Of a stretch of 49,019 bases of DNA, positions 1-8,731 are shown piece by piece. The notes under the pieces are model-generated. The model ran no database searches, had not been told where the DNA came from, and was given only the letters and a program-made list of their open reading frames with translations. The stretch lies in NCBI GenBank assembly GCA_900543325.1, contig UQQU01000016.1, forward strand, positions 1-49,019, read 5' to 3'. The stretch is from an uncultured Clostridium sp. (GTDB lineage Bacteria > Bacillota > Clostridia > Clostridiales > Clostridiaceae). The translations under genes were made by a program, and so were the position numbers. The first letter of the stretch is position 1. The number at the start of each line of letters is the position of its first letter.

Positions 1-8
1 TTCTTAAT

Positions 9-1205
9 TTAAAATAATCCCTTAATAATTTTAATAATTCTATTAATTTCTTCATCACTCATCTTAGTATCAGAAGGTAAACATATTCCTCTATTAAAAA
101 TATCTTCTCCAACACTAATTTCTTCATTATCATTATCCTTAAAGAAATCATACTTTTCATAGAAAGGCTGCATATTCATTGGTTTCCATATATGTCTTGA
201 TTCTATATTTTCCTTTTCTAACCCTAAAATAATATCAAGTGGTTTAACCTTTGATTCAGGACTTAATATTCCTATACTTAACCAATAATTTGGTTCACCA
301 TATTCACATATCTTAGCCATTTCTATATCTTTAATATCCTTAAATGCTTCTTTATATTTTTCATATATATATTTCTTTTTAGCTATTCTTTCATCTAAGA
401 CTCTAAGTTGCCCTCTTCCAATTCCTGCAACAATATTACTCATTCTATAGTTATATCCTAGTTCTGTATGATGATAATATCTCTTATTATCTCTAGCTTG
501 AGTTGCCCAAAATTTTGACTTCTTTATTCCTTCTTCATCATTAGAAACAAGCATTCCGCCACCAGAGGTAGTTATGATCTTATTACCATTAAAAGAATAA
601 ATTCCATACTTACCTATTGTTCCAGTTTGTTTTCCTTTATAAGTTGCTCCTAGGGATTCTGCTGCATCTTCTATTACTGGCACATTATATGAATTACATA
701 TAGCCATAATTTCATCCATATTAGCTGATTGTCCATAAAGATGAACTACTATTACTGCCTTTGGTAGCTTTCCTTTTGCTGAGTAAACTTCAAAGGCCTT
801 TCTTAATGCTACTGGAGACATATTTAAGCTTTCATATTCTGAATCTATAAATACTGGTTCTGCTCCTTCATAAATTATTGGATTACAGCTAGCTGCAAAA
901 GTTAATGATGAGCAAAAAACTATATCTCCAGGCTTTATACCTAAAAGCTTAATAGCTAAATGTATTGCTGAAGTTCCTGAAGATAATGCTGATGCATACT
1001 TTATTCCTACATATTCAGCAACTTCTTTTTCAAAGTTATTTACATTAGGTCCAAGTGGGGCTATCCAGTTTGTATCAAAAGCCTCTTTTACAAAAACTTC
1101 CTCTAACTCTCCCATATGTGGTGATGCTAAATATATTCTCTTGTTTTTTTCCTTAACTTCTTCCTTTAACTCTTCTAACACTTCCTTATTTTTTAATGCT
1201 TCCAT
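9..1205 (-). CDS. pglE: PglE-like UDP-4-amino-sugar aminotransferase (DegT/DnrJ/EryC1 family)
   Basis: A 398-residue PLP-dependent sugar aminotransferase. Near the N-terminus the motif SPHMG and then NWIAPLGPNVNNFE match the PglE type, which aminates UDP-4-keto-6-deoxy-GlcNAc at C4. The PLP lysine lies in FNGNKIITTSGGGML, and ATQARDN...YYHHTELGYNYRMSNI is also typical of PglE. The ATG at 1205 follows a GGGGGG ribosome site and overlaps the end of the upstream dehydratase gene by 20 bases, so the two are translationally coupled and probably act in sequence. The gene ends 9 bases from the window edge, so any acetyltransferase partner (PglD) would lie outside. The exact sugar is inferred from family similarity; other 4-aminotransferases of the family are possible. 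Confidence 0.82.
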   Translation of the reverse strand: MEALKNKEVLEELKEEVKEKNKRIYLASPHMGELEEVFVKEAFDTNWIAPLGPNVNNFEKEVAEYVGIKYASALSSGTSAIHLAIKLLGIKPGDIVFCSSLTFAASCNPIIYEGAEPVFIDSEYESLNMSPVALRKAFEVYSAKGKLPKAVIVVHLYGQSANMDEIMAICNSYNVPVIEDAAESLGATYKGKQTGTIGKYGIYSFNGNKIITTSGGGMLVSNDEEGIKKSKFWATQARDNKRYYHHTELGYNYRMSNIVAGIGRGQLRVLDERIAKKKYIYEKYKEAFKDIKDIEMAKICEYGEPNYWLSIGILSPESKVKPLDIILGLEKENIESRHIWKPMNMQPFYEKYDFFKDNDNEEISVGEDIFNRGICLPSDTKMSDEEINRIIKIIKGLF

Positions 1206-3114
1206 TATTATTCCCCCCTATAGTAATTGCTGCTTCTTCTAATGCTCTTTTGTTGTTATAAAACTCTGGTGAATTATATGTTGGAACTATTTCCTTTAAT
1301 TTATCCTTTAGCATATTTTTATTTCCTATCTTTGCAACAAATAATAAGTCATCTATTTGTTTTATTATTTTATTTAGAGGTATCGTTTCTGGCTTGTCTA
1401 TAAATATCTTATTATGTGCTGTTTTAGTTAAATTATCATTGTTCATTAATAATTCTTCATATAATTTTTCTCCTGGTCTAAGGCCTGTTATTTCTATTTT
1501 TATATCACTATTTGGAGTATATCCTGAAAGTCTAATTAAGTTTTCTGCTAAATCATAAATTTTAACTGGTTTACCCATATCTAAAACAAATATTTCTCCA
1601 CCTTTTGCATATGCACCAGCTTGAAGTACAAGTTGAGCTGCTTCTGGAATAAGCATGAAATATCTAGTTATATCTTTATGAGTTAAAGTTAGTGGTCCTC
1701 CATTTTTAATTTGTCTTTTAAATAATGGAATTACGGAACCATTACTTCCTAATACATTACCAAATCTAACTGCAACAAATTCTGTTTTATTTCCTCTTTC
1801 ATTGTTAACAGCTTGAACTATCATTTCACATAGTCTCTTTGTTGCACCCATTACATTAGTTGGATTTACTGCCTTATCCGTTGAAATTAAAACAAATTTT
1901 TCTACTTTATATTGGCTAGCAAGTTGTGCCATATTTAATGTACCTATTACATTATTTTTTATTGCTTCAGATGGATTATCTTCCATTAAAGGTACATGCT
2001 TATGTGCTGCTGCATGAAAAATTATATTGGGCTTATATGCACTTATTATTTGACCTAACCTTGCCTTGTCTCTTACTGATGCAATTATTACTTTTTTATT
2101 TAAATTTGGTTCATTGTATGATAATTCATTTTGCAAGTCATATGCGTTATTTTCATATATATCTAATATTAAAAGTAACTTTGGATTAAATTTAGCAATT
2201 TGCCTACATAGTTCTGATCCTATTGAACCTCCACCACCAGTTACTAAAACGATTTTGTTATTTATATATTTCTCTATACCTGACTTATCTAATTTAACCT
2301 CTTCTCTACCAATTAAATCTCTTAAATCTACATCCCTCATTTTATTAACTGATATTCCTTCTTCTAAAAGTTGATAATATCCTGGTATAACTTTGACTTT
2401 TGCTGTAGTTTTGCTACATATATCTAATATTTTAGATTTTGCTTCTCCATCTATCTTTGCTATTGCAAATAATATTTGATCTATATTTTCTCTTTCTACT
2501 ATTTCAACTATGTTATCTCTATTTCCTAATACTTTAACTCCATTTAAAAGGGTATTTAGTTTTGCTTTATTATCATCTATAATTCCTATAATGTTATAAT
2601 CATTACTTTTTTCTTTTCTTATTTCGCTTATTATTGTTGAAGCACAATCTCCTGCCCCTATAATTAGAATATTGTATTTACCATCAGTCCTATCAGCTAA
2701 AGAATACGTTACAATTCTAGTTAAAACTCTTAATGAAAGCCTAACCCCTGTAAGTGCTACCATTATTAATATTCCAGCTAAAATATTACTTAGTACTGAC
2801 ATTGTATTTGGTATAATTAATGTTATCCATGTAACTACTATACATGCTGATATAGATGCTACTATTGTTTGTGTAAATTCATATGCACCTGCATTAACCC
2901 AAATGCAACTATACATATTATTTACTTTTAATAAGAATACATAAGTAATTATTGCTATTCCTATATTTATCCATATCCCTGTAGTTAAATTAATATCCTC
3001 TATATTTAATAGAGCTAATGTAGCGTAAACCAACATTATTATTGATATATCAACTAATAGTAATATTATATTTTTTTTTCTTCTGCTTAGATTTAATACT
3101 CTTAAATCTTGCAC
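1186..3114 (-). CDS. pglF: Membrane UDP-GlcNAc 4,6-dehydratase, PglF/CapD/WbpM type
   Basis: A 642-residue nucleotide-sugar dehydratase. The first 130 residues hold four hydrophobic segments, followed by a first Rossmann-like domain (IIGAGDCAS) and then the catalytic SDR domain with GGGGSIGSE. The region STDKAVNPTNVMGATKR has Met where most SDR enzymes have Tyr, as in WbpM/PglF C6 dehydratases. The expected reaction is UDP-GlcNAc to the 4-keto-6-deoxy sugar, which feeds the following aminotransferase. The start is GTG, seven bases after GGGGG; an ATG two bases upstream is in another frame. It is the first gene of a leftward unit whose candidate promoter is at 3212-3240. Confidence 0.85.
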   Translation of the reverse strand: MQDLRVLNLSRRKKNIILLLVDISIIMLVYATLALLNIEDINLTTGIWINIGIAIITYVFLLKVNNMYSCIWVNAGAYEFTQTIVASISACIVVTWITLIIPNTMSVLSNILAGILIMVALTGVRLSLRVLTRIVTYSLADRTDGKYNILIIGAGDCASTIISEIRKEKSNDYNIIGIIDDNKAKLNTLLNGVKVLGNRDNIVEIVERENIDQILFAIAKIDGEAKSKILDICSKTTAKVKVIPGYYQLLEEGISVNKMRDVDLRDLIGREEVKLDKSGIEKYINNKIVLVTGGGGSIGSELCRQIAKFNPKLLLILDIYENNAYDLQNELSYNEPNLNKKVIIASVRDKARLGQIISAYKPNIIFHAAAHKHVPLMEDNPSEAIKNNVIGTLNMAQLASQYKVEKFVLISTDKAVNPTNVMGATKRLCEMIVQAVNNERGNKTEFVAVRFGNVLGSNGSVIPLFKRQIKNGGPLTLTHKDITRYFMLIPEAAQLVLQAGAYAKGGEIFVLDMGKPVKIYDLAENLIRLSGYTPNSDIKIEITGLRPGEKLYEELLMNNDNLTKTAHNKIFIDKPETIPLNKIIKQIDDLLFVAKIGNKNMLKDKLKEIVPTYNSPEFYNNKRALEEAAITIGGNNNGSIKK

Positions 3115-3211
3115 ATTTATTCCCCCTCATAATTATTATTTAATTATGTAGCTTATTTATTACCCTTTACTCAACCACTTTACTACATTTTTACCATTTA
3201 TTATCATATAA

Positions 3212-3240
3212 ATTATATATTTACATCTTTTGTCAGTAAA
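3212..3240 (-). promoter_or_regulatory. Candidate sigma-A promoter for pglF-pglE unit
   Basis: Read on the minus strand, -35 TTTACT (3235-3240), a 17-base spacer and a perfect -10 TATAAT (3212-3217). It lies about 100 bases upstream of the GTG start. The same -35/-10 pair with the same spacing precedes the right-hand capsule operon at 34034-34062. Confidence 0.6.
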
Positions 3241-3324
3241 TAACCTATTGGTTCTATACTGTTAATCATACTTTTTATTACTTCATTAATTAATTCTTTT
3301 AATAATCACATTAGTAAACTATGG

Positions 3325-3339
3325 TAGTATTAAATACTA
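3325..3339. promoter_or_regulatory. Candidate operator palindrome TAGTATT-A-AATACTA
   Basis: A perfect inverted repeat with 7-base arms around a central A. The half-site AGTATT resembles AGTATTACT found upstream of the other regulator gene (34249-34257) and in the wzz/lyase divergent region (16082-16090). Assignment as a LuxR-family binding site is inference. Confidence 0.35.
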
Positions 3340-3654
3340 ATTCTTACGGATTATTTTTTGTTCTTTGTAAACATTCTCTTATTTATTTAGATTACTCTTT
3401 AAATATAAAGTTAAATAAGTAACCTTATGCCCCTTAATTTTTTTGTAAATCCCCTGAATTTTTAATCATAATATTTTTTTATATTTTTCTAATGATTTTA
3501 AATCTCTCCTTCTATTTTTTATTCTTTTACTAAATTATTTTTCTTTTTCACCTTTTATAAATACTACTTTAGAATTACTTTGTGTAGTTACTACTTTTAA
3601 ATTATTATTCCTACTACTACAGAATAATTTTTTGTAATTTAATGTAATTATGTA

Positions 3655-3683
3655 TAGACTTTTACATTTTTTGAATGTATAAT
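3655..3683 (+). promoter_or_regulatory. Candidate promoter of first LuxR-type gene
   Basis: TAGACT at 3655-3660, 17-base spacer, TATAAT at 3678-3683, about 40 bases before the start codon. The segment around it (ATGTAATTA, TAGACTTTTAC, TATAATTTTAATA) is shared with the upstream region of the second copy, so promoter and gene were duplicated together. Confidence 0.6.
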
Positions 3684-3723
3684 TTTAATAGAAATTTATT
3701 TTAATTGTGAAAAGGGGGATTAA

Positions 3724-4395
3724 ATGAAGATTTCCATATTATGCAAGTATTCGGTAATCCACGAAGGAATTAAATCAATATTAAAAGAGAAATATCCAAG
3801 TATCACCTCTTTTACTTCTATTGAGGATTGTTTTAAAGCATTAGATAATTCTGATAGTGATCTTATAAATGATACTGAAGATACTATTTTAATTGTTACT
3901 TTATTTAAAGAGGATTTAAGATCAATCGATAATATCCTGTCTATTAAAGATAATTATTCTAAGCTTAAATTATTAATTGTTGATTTTAATGAAAGTAAGG
4001 ACATGTTCTTTAAGGTGTCAAAATTAAATATTGATGGATATATGCTTGGAACATTTGCTCAAGAGGATATTAATTATGCTCTTCATAAAATTTCCAATGG
4101 AAACAAGTTTTATGATAGAGAGTTATTATATAGATTAGTAGAAGATGAACCTGCTGCAACTATTACTGGTAAAAACAACTTAGGAAGTCCTTTAACTAGA
4201 AGGGAATTAGAGATTCTTTCTCAATTATCTAATGGATTAAGCAATTTTGAAATTTCTAAAAATCTTAACATAAGTGAAAATACTGTTAAGAAACATATTA
4301 GTAATATATTTATAAAGATAAATGTTAAAGATAGAACTCAAGCTTTAATTTATGCTTATGAAACTGGATTAATAGCTAAACCTTTATTTTTGTAA
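3724..4395 (+). CDS. LuxR/NarL-family regulator with degenerate receiver domain, copy 1
   Basis: A 223-residue protein. Residues 157-215 form a complete LuxR-type helix-turn-helix (LTRRELEILSQLSNGLSNFE..., then ISENTVKKHISNIF). Residues 1-140 fold like a receiver in outline, but the acidic pair is replaced (CKYSVIHEG), the phospho-acceptor region reads ILIVTLFKED, and the conserved Lys after the fourth strand is Gly (MLGTFAQED). It therefore probably works without phosphorylation. The ribosome site GGGGGA precedes the ATG. It shares 204 of 223 residues with the protein at 34395-35066, including nearly the whole DNA-binding domain, so the two should recognise the same sites. No histidine kinase is adjacent. 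Its role in capsule control is inferred from position. Confidence 0.85.
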   Translation: MKISILCKYSVIHEGIKSILKEKYPSITSFTSIEDCFKALDNSDSDLINDTEDTILIVTLFKEDLRSIDNILSIKDNYSKLKLLIVDFNESKDMFFKVSKLNIDGYMLGTFAQEDINYALHKISNGNKFYDRELLYRLVEDEPAATITGKNNLGSPLTRRELEILSQLSNGLSNFEISKNLNISENTVKKHISNIFIKINVKDRTQALIYAYETGLIAKPLFL

Positions 4396-4399
4396 TATT

Positions 4400-4466
4400 A
4401 AAAGCTACCCATTTGAACAGCCCCCTCTTTACTTAACAGTGTGCTGTTCAAATAGATAGCTTTTTA
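4400..4466 (+). terminator. Rho-independent terminator of luxR-type gene 1
   Basis: Two nested helices: AAAAGCTA (4400-4407) with TAGCTTTT (4457-4464), and ATTTGAACAGC (4411-4421) with GCTGTTCAAAT (4443-4453), ending in a T run. It begins 5 bases after the stop codon and is largely symmetric, so it may also stop leftward transcription. Confidence 0.85.
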
Positions 4467-4477
4467 ATTCTAAAATA

Positions 4478-4518
4478 GGAATGTATCAATTAAGTTTTTA
4501 ATATAATTGATACATTCC
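4478..4518 (-). terminator. Terminator of the manC end of the leftward capsule unit
   Basis: A perfect 15-base-pair stem: 4478-4492 with 4504-4518, 11-base loop. It lies 32 bases beyond the manC stop and is followed on the minus strand by TATTTTAG. The U tract is weak, but a second hairpin (4400-4466) backs it up. Confidence 0.65.
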
Positions 4519-4550
4519 CTATTACTTTTTAATCAATATCTCTATTAACT

Positions 4551-5594
4551 TTAAACCATATTATACCTATACTTTTTTAAGTTAGATATATTGCTTTTTT
4601 TACCTATATATATTTTATCTTTTGATTCTATAATATATATTCCATTTAATTTATCAATAACTACCTCTTTATTATCAGTAAATACTATATTATTTTTTGA
4701 ATCAATAGCATCTATTTGTACACTACCTATATTTCCACTTTCATCTTTTTCTCTATATCTATCTAACGCTTCCCAAGTGCCTATATCATCCCATCCAATA
4801 TCACATGGCACAACAAAAATATTATTATCCTTTTCCAGTATTCCATAATCTATTGAAATTTTATCTGTATATTGATAATTTTTATTTATTATGTCTTGCA
4901 TAAATTCTTCTTTTACTGTTTCGATATTATTAAGTGCTTCATAAGTATTAGGTAAATACTCTTTAATCTTTTCAATTATATATGAAACCTTCCACATAAA
5001 TATTCCTGAATTCCATAAATACTCCCCAGATTTATAATATTCATCTGCTAATTTTTTATTAGGTTTCTCAACAAATTTTTTTACTTTAACTAAATTATTC
5101 TCTGTTACTTCTTTATCATTAACTTTAATATATCCATATCCTACTTCCGCTCTAGTAGGCTTAATACCAAATGTAATAATTCCCTCATTATTTGAATCTA
5201 AAAATTTATCATATTGGTTTATTAACTTTCTAAATTTATCCTCTTGATTAATTAGATGATCTGATGGTAATACTATCACGCTACTATTTCTATAATATCT
5301 GTTTATTAACATTGATGATAAAGCTATGCTTGGTGCTGTATTTCTTCCTTCTGGCTCAACTATTATATTTCTTTCTGATAGCTCTGGTAATTGCTCTTTT
5401 ACTAATGAAACATACCTTTCTCCTGTAGAAATAAATATCCTTTCCATTGGAATTATTCCTAAAAGTCGTTTTACTGTCATTTGTATCATTGTATCTTTTC
5501 CTATTAGATTTAAAAACTGTTTTGGTCTTTCTTCAGTTGAGAGTGGCCAAAATCTAGTACCTACCCCCCCAGCCATTATTAATGCACATATCAT
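4551..5594 (-). CDS. manC: Mannose-1-phosphate guanylyltransferase
   Basis: About 347 residues. The N-terminal nucleotidyltransferase signature GGVGTRFWPLS...RPKQF is followed by EPEGRNTAPSIALS, VLPSDH, FVEKP and WNSGIFMWK, all characteristic of GDP-mannose pyrophosphorylases. It makes GDP-mannose from mannose-1-phosphate and GTP. It lacks the C-terminal isomerase domain of bifunctional enzymes. I chose the ATG at 5594 because GGGGAG lies eight bases upstream; the GTG nine bases earlier overlaps that ribosome site. Last gene of its operon, 20 bases after the sugar transferase. It probably supplies the AlgD-like dehydrogenase at 28266-29633 and mannosyltransferases. Phosphomannomutase is not in the window. 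Confidence 0.9.
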   Translation of the reverse strand: MICALIMAGGVGTRFWPLSTEERPKQFLNLIGKDTMIQMTVKRLLGIIPMERIFISTGERYVSLVKEQLPELSERNIIVEPEGRNTAPSIALSSMLINRYYRNSSVIVLPSDHLINQEDKFRKLINQYDKFLDSNNEGIITFGIKPTRAEVGYGYIKVNDKEVTENNLVKVKKFVEKPNKKLADEYYKSGEYLWNSGIFMWKVSYIIEKIKEYLPNTYEALNNIETVKEEFMQDIINKNYQYTDKISIDYGILEKDNNIFVVPCDIGWDDIGTWEALDRYREKDESGNIGSVQIDAIDSKNNIVFTDNKEVVIDKLNGIYIIESKDKIYIGKKSNISNLKKYRYNMV

Positions 5595-5614
5595 TTTATT
5601 CACTCCCCTTTTGT

Positions 5615-6271
5615 TTAAACTGCATTTTTATCACCAAATAATACAAAAAATGTTTTTAATATGAGCTTTATATCTATTAATAAATTTCTTTCTCTAACAT
5701 ATTTAATATCTAATTTCATCCACTCATAAAAGTCTATATTATTTCTTCCACTTACTTGCCAATAACATGTTAATCCTGGTTTAACACTTAATCTTTCATG
5801 CATCCAATCATCAAACTCATCTACCTCCTTTGGTAAACTTGGCCTTGGTCCTACTAGACTCATTTCTCCTTTTATAACATTAATTAATTGAGGTAATTCA
5901 TCAATGGAAGTCTTTCTAATGAATTTTCCAATTTTAGTTATTCTAGGATCATTCTTCATTTTAAACATTGGTCCTGACATTTCATTTTTTTCAATCAATT
6001 CACTTTTTAATTCTTCAGCATTTTGAACCATGGATCTAAATTTATACATTTTAAAATGCTTACCATTAATACCAACCCTAGTTTGTACAAATATAATAGG
6101 TCCCTTCGATTCGAGTTTTATAGCTATTGCTACTACTAATAATATTGGACTTATTAAAGTTAATCCTATTATTGCTCCAAAAAAATCCATAATCCTTTTT
6201 GTAAATTCATATATCCTATGTGTTTTTCTTATTTCAACACTACTCTCAATGACCCTCTCAACTTTTTCCAA
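5615..6271 (-). CDS. Initiating undecaprenyl-phosphate sugar phosphotransferase
   Basis: A 218-residue polyprenol-phosphate hexose-1-phosphate transferase of the short bacterial sugar-transferase type (like the C-terminal half of WbaP). One hydrophobic stretch (about residues 31-52, GAIIGLTLISPILLVVAIAI) anchors it. Catalytic signatures are MYKFRSM, RITKIGKFIRKTSIDELPQL, GEMSLVGPRPSLP and KPGLTCYWQVSGRN. It loads the first sugar onto the lipid carrier, starting the repeat unit. The start is TTG at 6271, six bases after GGTGG. The first sugar cannot be read from sequence; glucose or galactose is common for this subtype, and a bacillosamine-type sugar is possible given pglE/pglF nearby. Confidence 0.88.
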   Translation of the reverse strand: MEKVERVIESSVEIRKTHRIYEFTKRIMDFFGAIIGLTLISPILLVVAIAIKLESKGPIIFVQTRVGINGKHFKMYKFRSMVQNAEELKSELIEKNEMSGPMFKMKNDPRITKIGKFIRKTSIDELPQLINVIKGEMSLVGPRPSLPKEVDEFDDWMHERLSVKPGLTCYWQVSGRNNIDFYEWMKLDIKYVRERNLLIDIKLILKTFFVLFGDKNAV

Positions 6272-6284
6272 CTATACCCACCTC

Positions 6285-7589
6285 TTATTTATAAAACTCT
6301 TTAAACTTACCCACTATATAATCTATACATTCATTTGTAATTCCTGGCCATAATCCAATCCAAAAAGTTCTATTCATAACAAAATCAGTATTTTTTAATT
6401 CACCTACTACTCTATATCTATAATCATTTTCAGTGAACGCTGGTTGCTTTATTAAATTTCCAGCAAATAACAATCTAGTTCCTATCTTATTTTTTTCTAG
6501 ATATTCTATTAAGGTATTTCTATCATATTTATTGTTTTCTCTAATAGTTATTGTAAATCCAAACCAGCTTGGATCACTTTTTTCTGTTGCTTTTGGTAGG
6601 ATTAAATATTCTTCTAAATCTTTTAATCCATCGTATATCTTTTTATAATTCTCTTTTCTTTTTTCTATAAATTTAGGTAACTTATTCAATTGAGATAATC
6701 CTATTGCCGCTTGCATATCTGATACCTTTAAATTGTAACCAAGATGTGAATATACATATTTATGGTCATAACCTTGTGGTAAATCACCATGTTTTTGTGT
6801 AAATCTATGTTTACAAATATTATCTTTTCCTGGAGGGCATATGCAATCTCTTCCCCAATCTCTTATAGACTTTATAATATTAAATAATAATGGATCATTT
6901 GTTGCTACTGCTCCACCTTCTCCCATTGTTATATGATGTGCTGGATAAAAGCTATAAGTAGAAATATGACCAAATGTACCTGTATACCTACCATCATATT
7001 TTGATCCTAATGAATCACAATTATCTTCTATAACCCATAAATTATACCTCTTTGCTATTTCCATTACTTTGTCTAGGTTAAATGGATTCCCTAATGTATG
7101 TGCCATAAAAATTGCTTTTGTTTTTTCTGAAATAGCCCTTTCTATAGCTTGTTCATCAAAGTCATAGTTTTCTAAGTTTATATCAATAAATACAGGGACT
7201 AATCCATTCTGAATAATTGGTGCAACAGTTGTTGGAAATCCAGCTGCTACTGTTATTACTTCATCACCTTCTTTTAATTTCCTATTACCTAATTTATGTG
7301 ATGTTAATGCAGTCATTGCTACTAAATTAGCTGATGACCCTGAATTTACTAAAGCACAATACTTAAGTCCTATAAACTTTGAAAACTCCTTTTCAAATTT
7401 ATCAGCATATCTTCCAGCTGTAAGCCACATATCTAACGATGCGTCAACTATATTTGCTAAATCACTAGAATCAACTACCTTTCCAGAAGGTGGTATATAA
7501 GATACTCCTGGAATGATTATTGAACTTCCCTGTTTTCCTTCAAAGTACTTTCTTGATAACTTTATTATTTCTTCTCTTAAATTCTCCAC
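6285..7589 (-). CDS. rfbH: CDP-4-keto-6-deoxyglucose-3-dehydrase (E1, RfbH)
   Basis: A 434-residue PMP- and [2Fe-2S]-dependent dehydrase that removes the C3 hydroxyl in CDP-3,6-dideoxyhexose synthesis. Two features identify it over an ordinary DegT aminotransferase. The PLP lysine is replaced by histidine in SFYPAHHITMGEGGA (His218/219). The cluster cysteines keep the exact E1 spacing C-X57-C-X-C-X7-C: Cys191, 249, 251 and 259. The start is GTG at 7589, whose last base is shared with the TAG stop of rfbG. The reductase partner E3 (RfbI/AscD) is not encoded in the window. Confidence 0.93.
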   Translation of the reverse strand: MENLREEIIKLSRKYFEGKQGSSIIIPGVSYIPPSGKVVDSSDLANIVDASLDMWLTAGRYADKFEKEFSKFIGLKYCALVNSGSSANLVAMTALTSHKLGNRKLKEGDEVITVAAGFPTTVAPIIQNGLVPVFIDINLENYDFDEQAIERAISEKTKAIFMAHTLGNPFNLDKVMEIAKRYNLWVIEDNCDSLGSKYDGRYTGTFGHISTYSFYPAHHITMGEGGAVATNDPLLFNIIKSIRDWGRDCICPPGKDNICKHRFTQKHGDLPQGYDHKYVYSHLGYNLKVSDMQAAIGLSQLNKLPKFIEKRKENYKKIYDGLKDLEEYLILPKATEKSDPSWFGFTITIRENNKYDRNTLIEYLEKNKIGTRLLFAGNLIKQPAFTENDYRYRVVGELKNTDFVMNRTFWIGLWPGITNECIDYIVGKFKEFYK

Positions 7590-8698
7590 TATTTAATCCC
7601 CCATAATATTTTTTTATGCTTAGCCACTGAAATATATTCTTCAATTTGTTTTATTGTTAATTGTTTCATATCTATGCTAGTAACTTCAAAGTAATTTCTA
7701 TAAAATTCTTCATACCAACTTATAGTTTTACTAACAGCAGTTTCTACATCATAAACTGGTCTCCATTTTAATTTTGACTTTGCATTACTTATATCAAGTT
7801 TTAATAAATTTGCTTCATGTGGTTGAACAGACTTATCTATTTCATAATTACCCTTTCCCCAATTGCTAATTGATAAATCTAATAGTTCTTTTACACTTAA
7901 TATATCTGTATCATTAGGACCAAAATTCCATCCACAAGCATACTCGCTTTTTCCTTCTAATAATAATGCTCCTAGCCATAAATAACCTGTTAGTGGCTCT
8001 AAAACAAATTGCCAAGGCCTCGTTGCAAATGGGTTTCTTATTAATAATAATTTACCCTCTGCTGTTGCCCTAACAAAATCAGGAATTAATCTATCTTCTG
8101 CCCAATCTCCGCCACCAATTACATTTCCTGCCCTTGCCGTTGCTACTTTAACTCCTAAATCATTAAAAAATGAATTTCTATATGAAGCTGTTAAAAGCTC
8201 AACACATCCTTTACTTGAACTATAAGGATCATACCCCCCCATAGGATCACTTTCTCTATATCCATATGACCATTCCTTATTTTCATAACATTTATCTGTT
8301 GTTATAGTTACTATTGATTTTACAGATTTACACTTTCTAGCTGCTTCATAAACATTTAAAGTTCCTATAACATTAGTTTCATATGTCATTTTAGGCTCTT
8401 TATAGGAAATCCTTACTAAAGGTTGAGCTGCTAGATGAAATATTATATCTGGATTAAAATTATTCATAACTTGTGATAAGTAATCTAAATCTCTAATATC
8501 ACCAATAACACTTTTTATTTCCTTTTCAATTTCACATATTCTAAAAAAGCTTGGTTCAGTATTTGGTTCTAATGAATATCCTAATACCTCAGCCCCTAAC
8601 TTTTTCAAAAACAAACTTAACCAGCCTCCCTTAAATCCGGTATGCCCAGTTAAAAACACCTTTTTTCCCTCATATATATTATTAAAACATTCTCCCAT
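7589..8698 (-). CDS. rfbG: CDP-glucose 4,6-dehydratase
   Basis: A 369-residue extended SDR enzyme. The cofactor motif TGHTGFKGGWLSLFLKKLGA and the active-site region TTDKCYENKEW...YGYRESDPMGGYDPYSSSKGC are hallmarks of RfbG. It converts CDP-glucose, made by RfbF, to CDP-4-keto-6-deoxyglucose, the substrate of RfbH. Full length for the family. The ATG at 8698 has GGTGG upstream, and the stop overlaps the rfbH start by one base. Confidence 0.93.
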   Translation of the reverse strand: MGECFNNIYEGKKVFLTGHTGFKGGWLSLFLKKLGAEVLGYSLEPNTEPSFFRICEIEKEIKSVIGDIRDLDYLSQVMNNFNPDIIFHLAAQPLVRISYKEPKMTYETNVIGTLNVYEAARKCKSVKSIVTITTDKCYENKEWSYGYRESDPMGGYDPYSSSKGCVELLTASYRNSFFNDLGVKVATARAGNVIGGGDWAEDRLIPDFVRATAEGKLLLIRNPFATRPWQFVLEPLTGYLWLGALLLEGKSEYACGWNFGPNDTDILSVKELLDLSISNWGKGNYEIDKSVQPHEANLLKLDISNAKSKLKWRPVYDVETAVSKTISWYEEFYRNYFEVTSIDMKQLTIKQIEEYISVAKHKKILWGIK

Positions 8699-8731
8699 TT
8701 TTCCACCACATAACCCTTTTATTATTTATTG

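Larger units (their letters stand above)
3118..3723. other. Non-coding regulatory region left of the first LuxR-type gene
   Basis: About 600 AT-rich bases without a gene between the divergent dehydratase and regulator genes. It contains a promoter for each direction and several TACT/AGTA half-sites: TATACT at 3255-3260, CATACT at 3267-3272, ATTACT at 3277-3282, a 15-base palindrome at 3325-3339, and GTAGTTACTAC at 3584-3594. I found no decayed coding sequence in it. Confidence 0.6.

Noticed and set aside
2066..2374. Plus-strand open frame opposite the dehydratase gene
   Set aside because: Entirely inside the well-supported SDR domain on the other strand; no ribosome site or family.
6285..7589. 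Ordinary DegT sugar aminotransferase
   Set aside because: The PLP lysine is replaced by His and the [2Fe-2S] cysteine spacing of E1 is exact, so it is a dehydrase.
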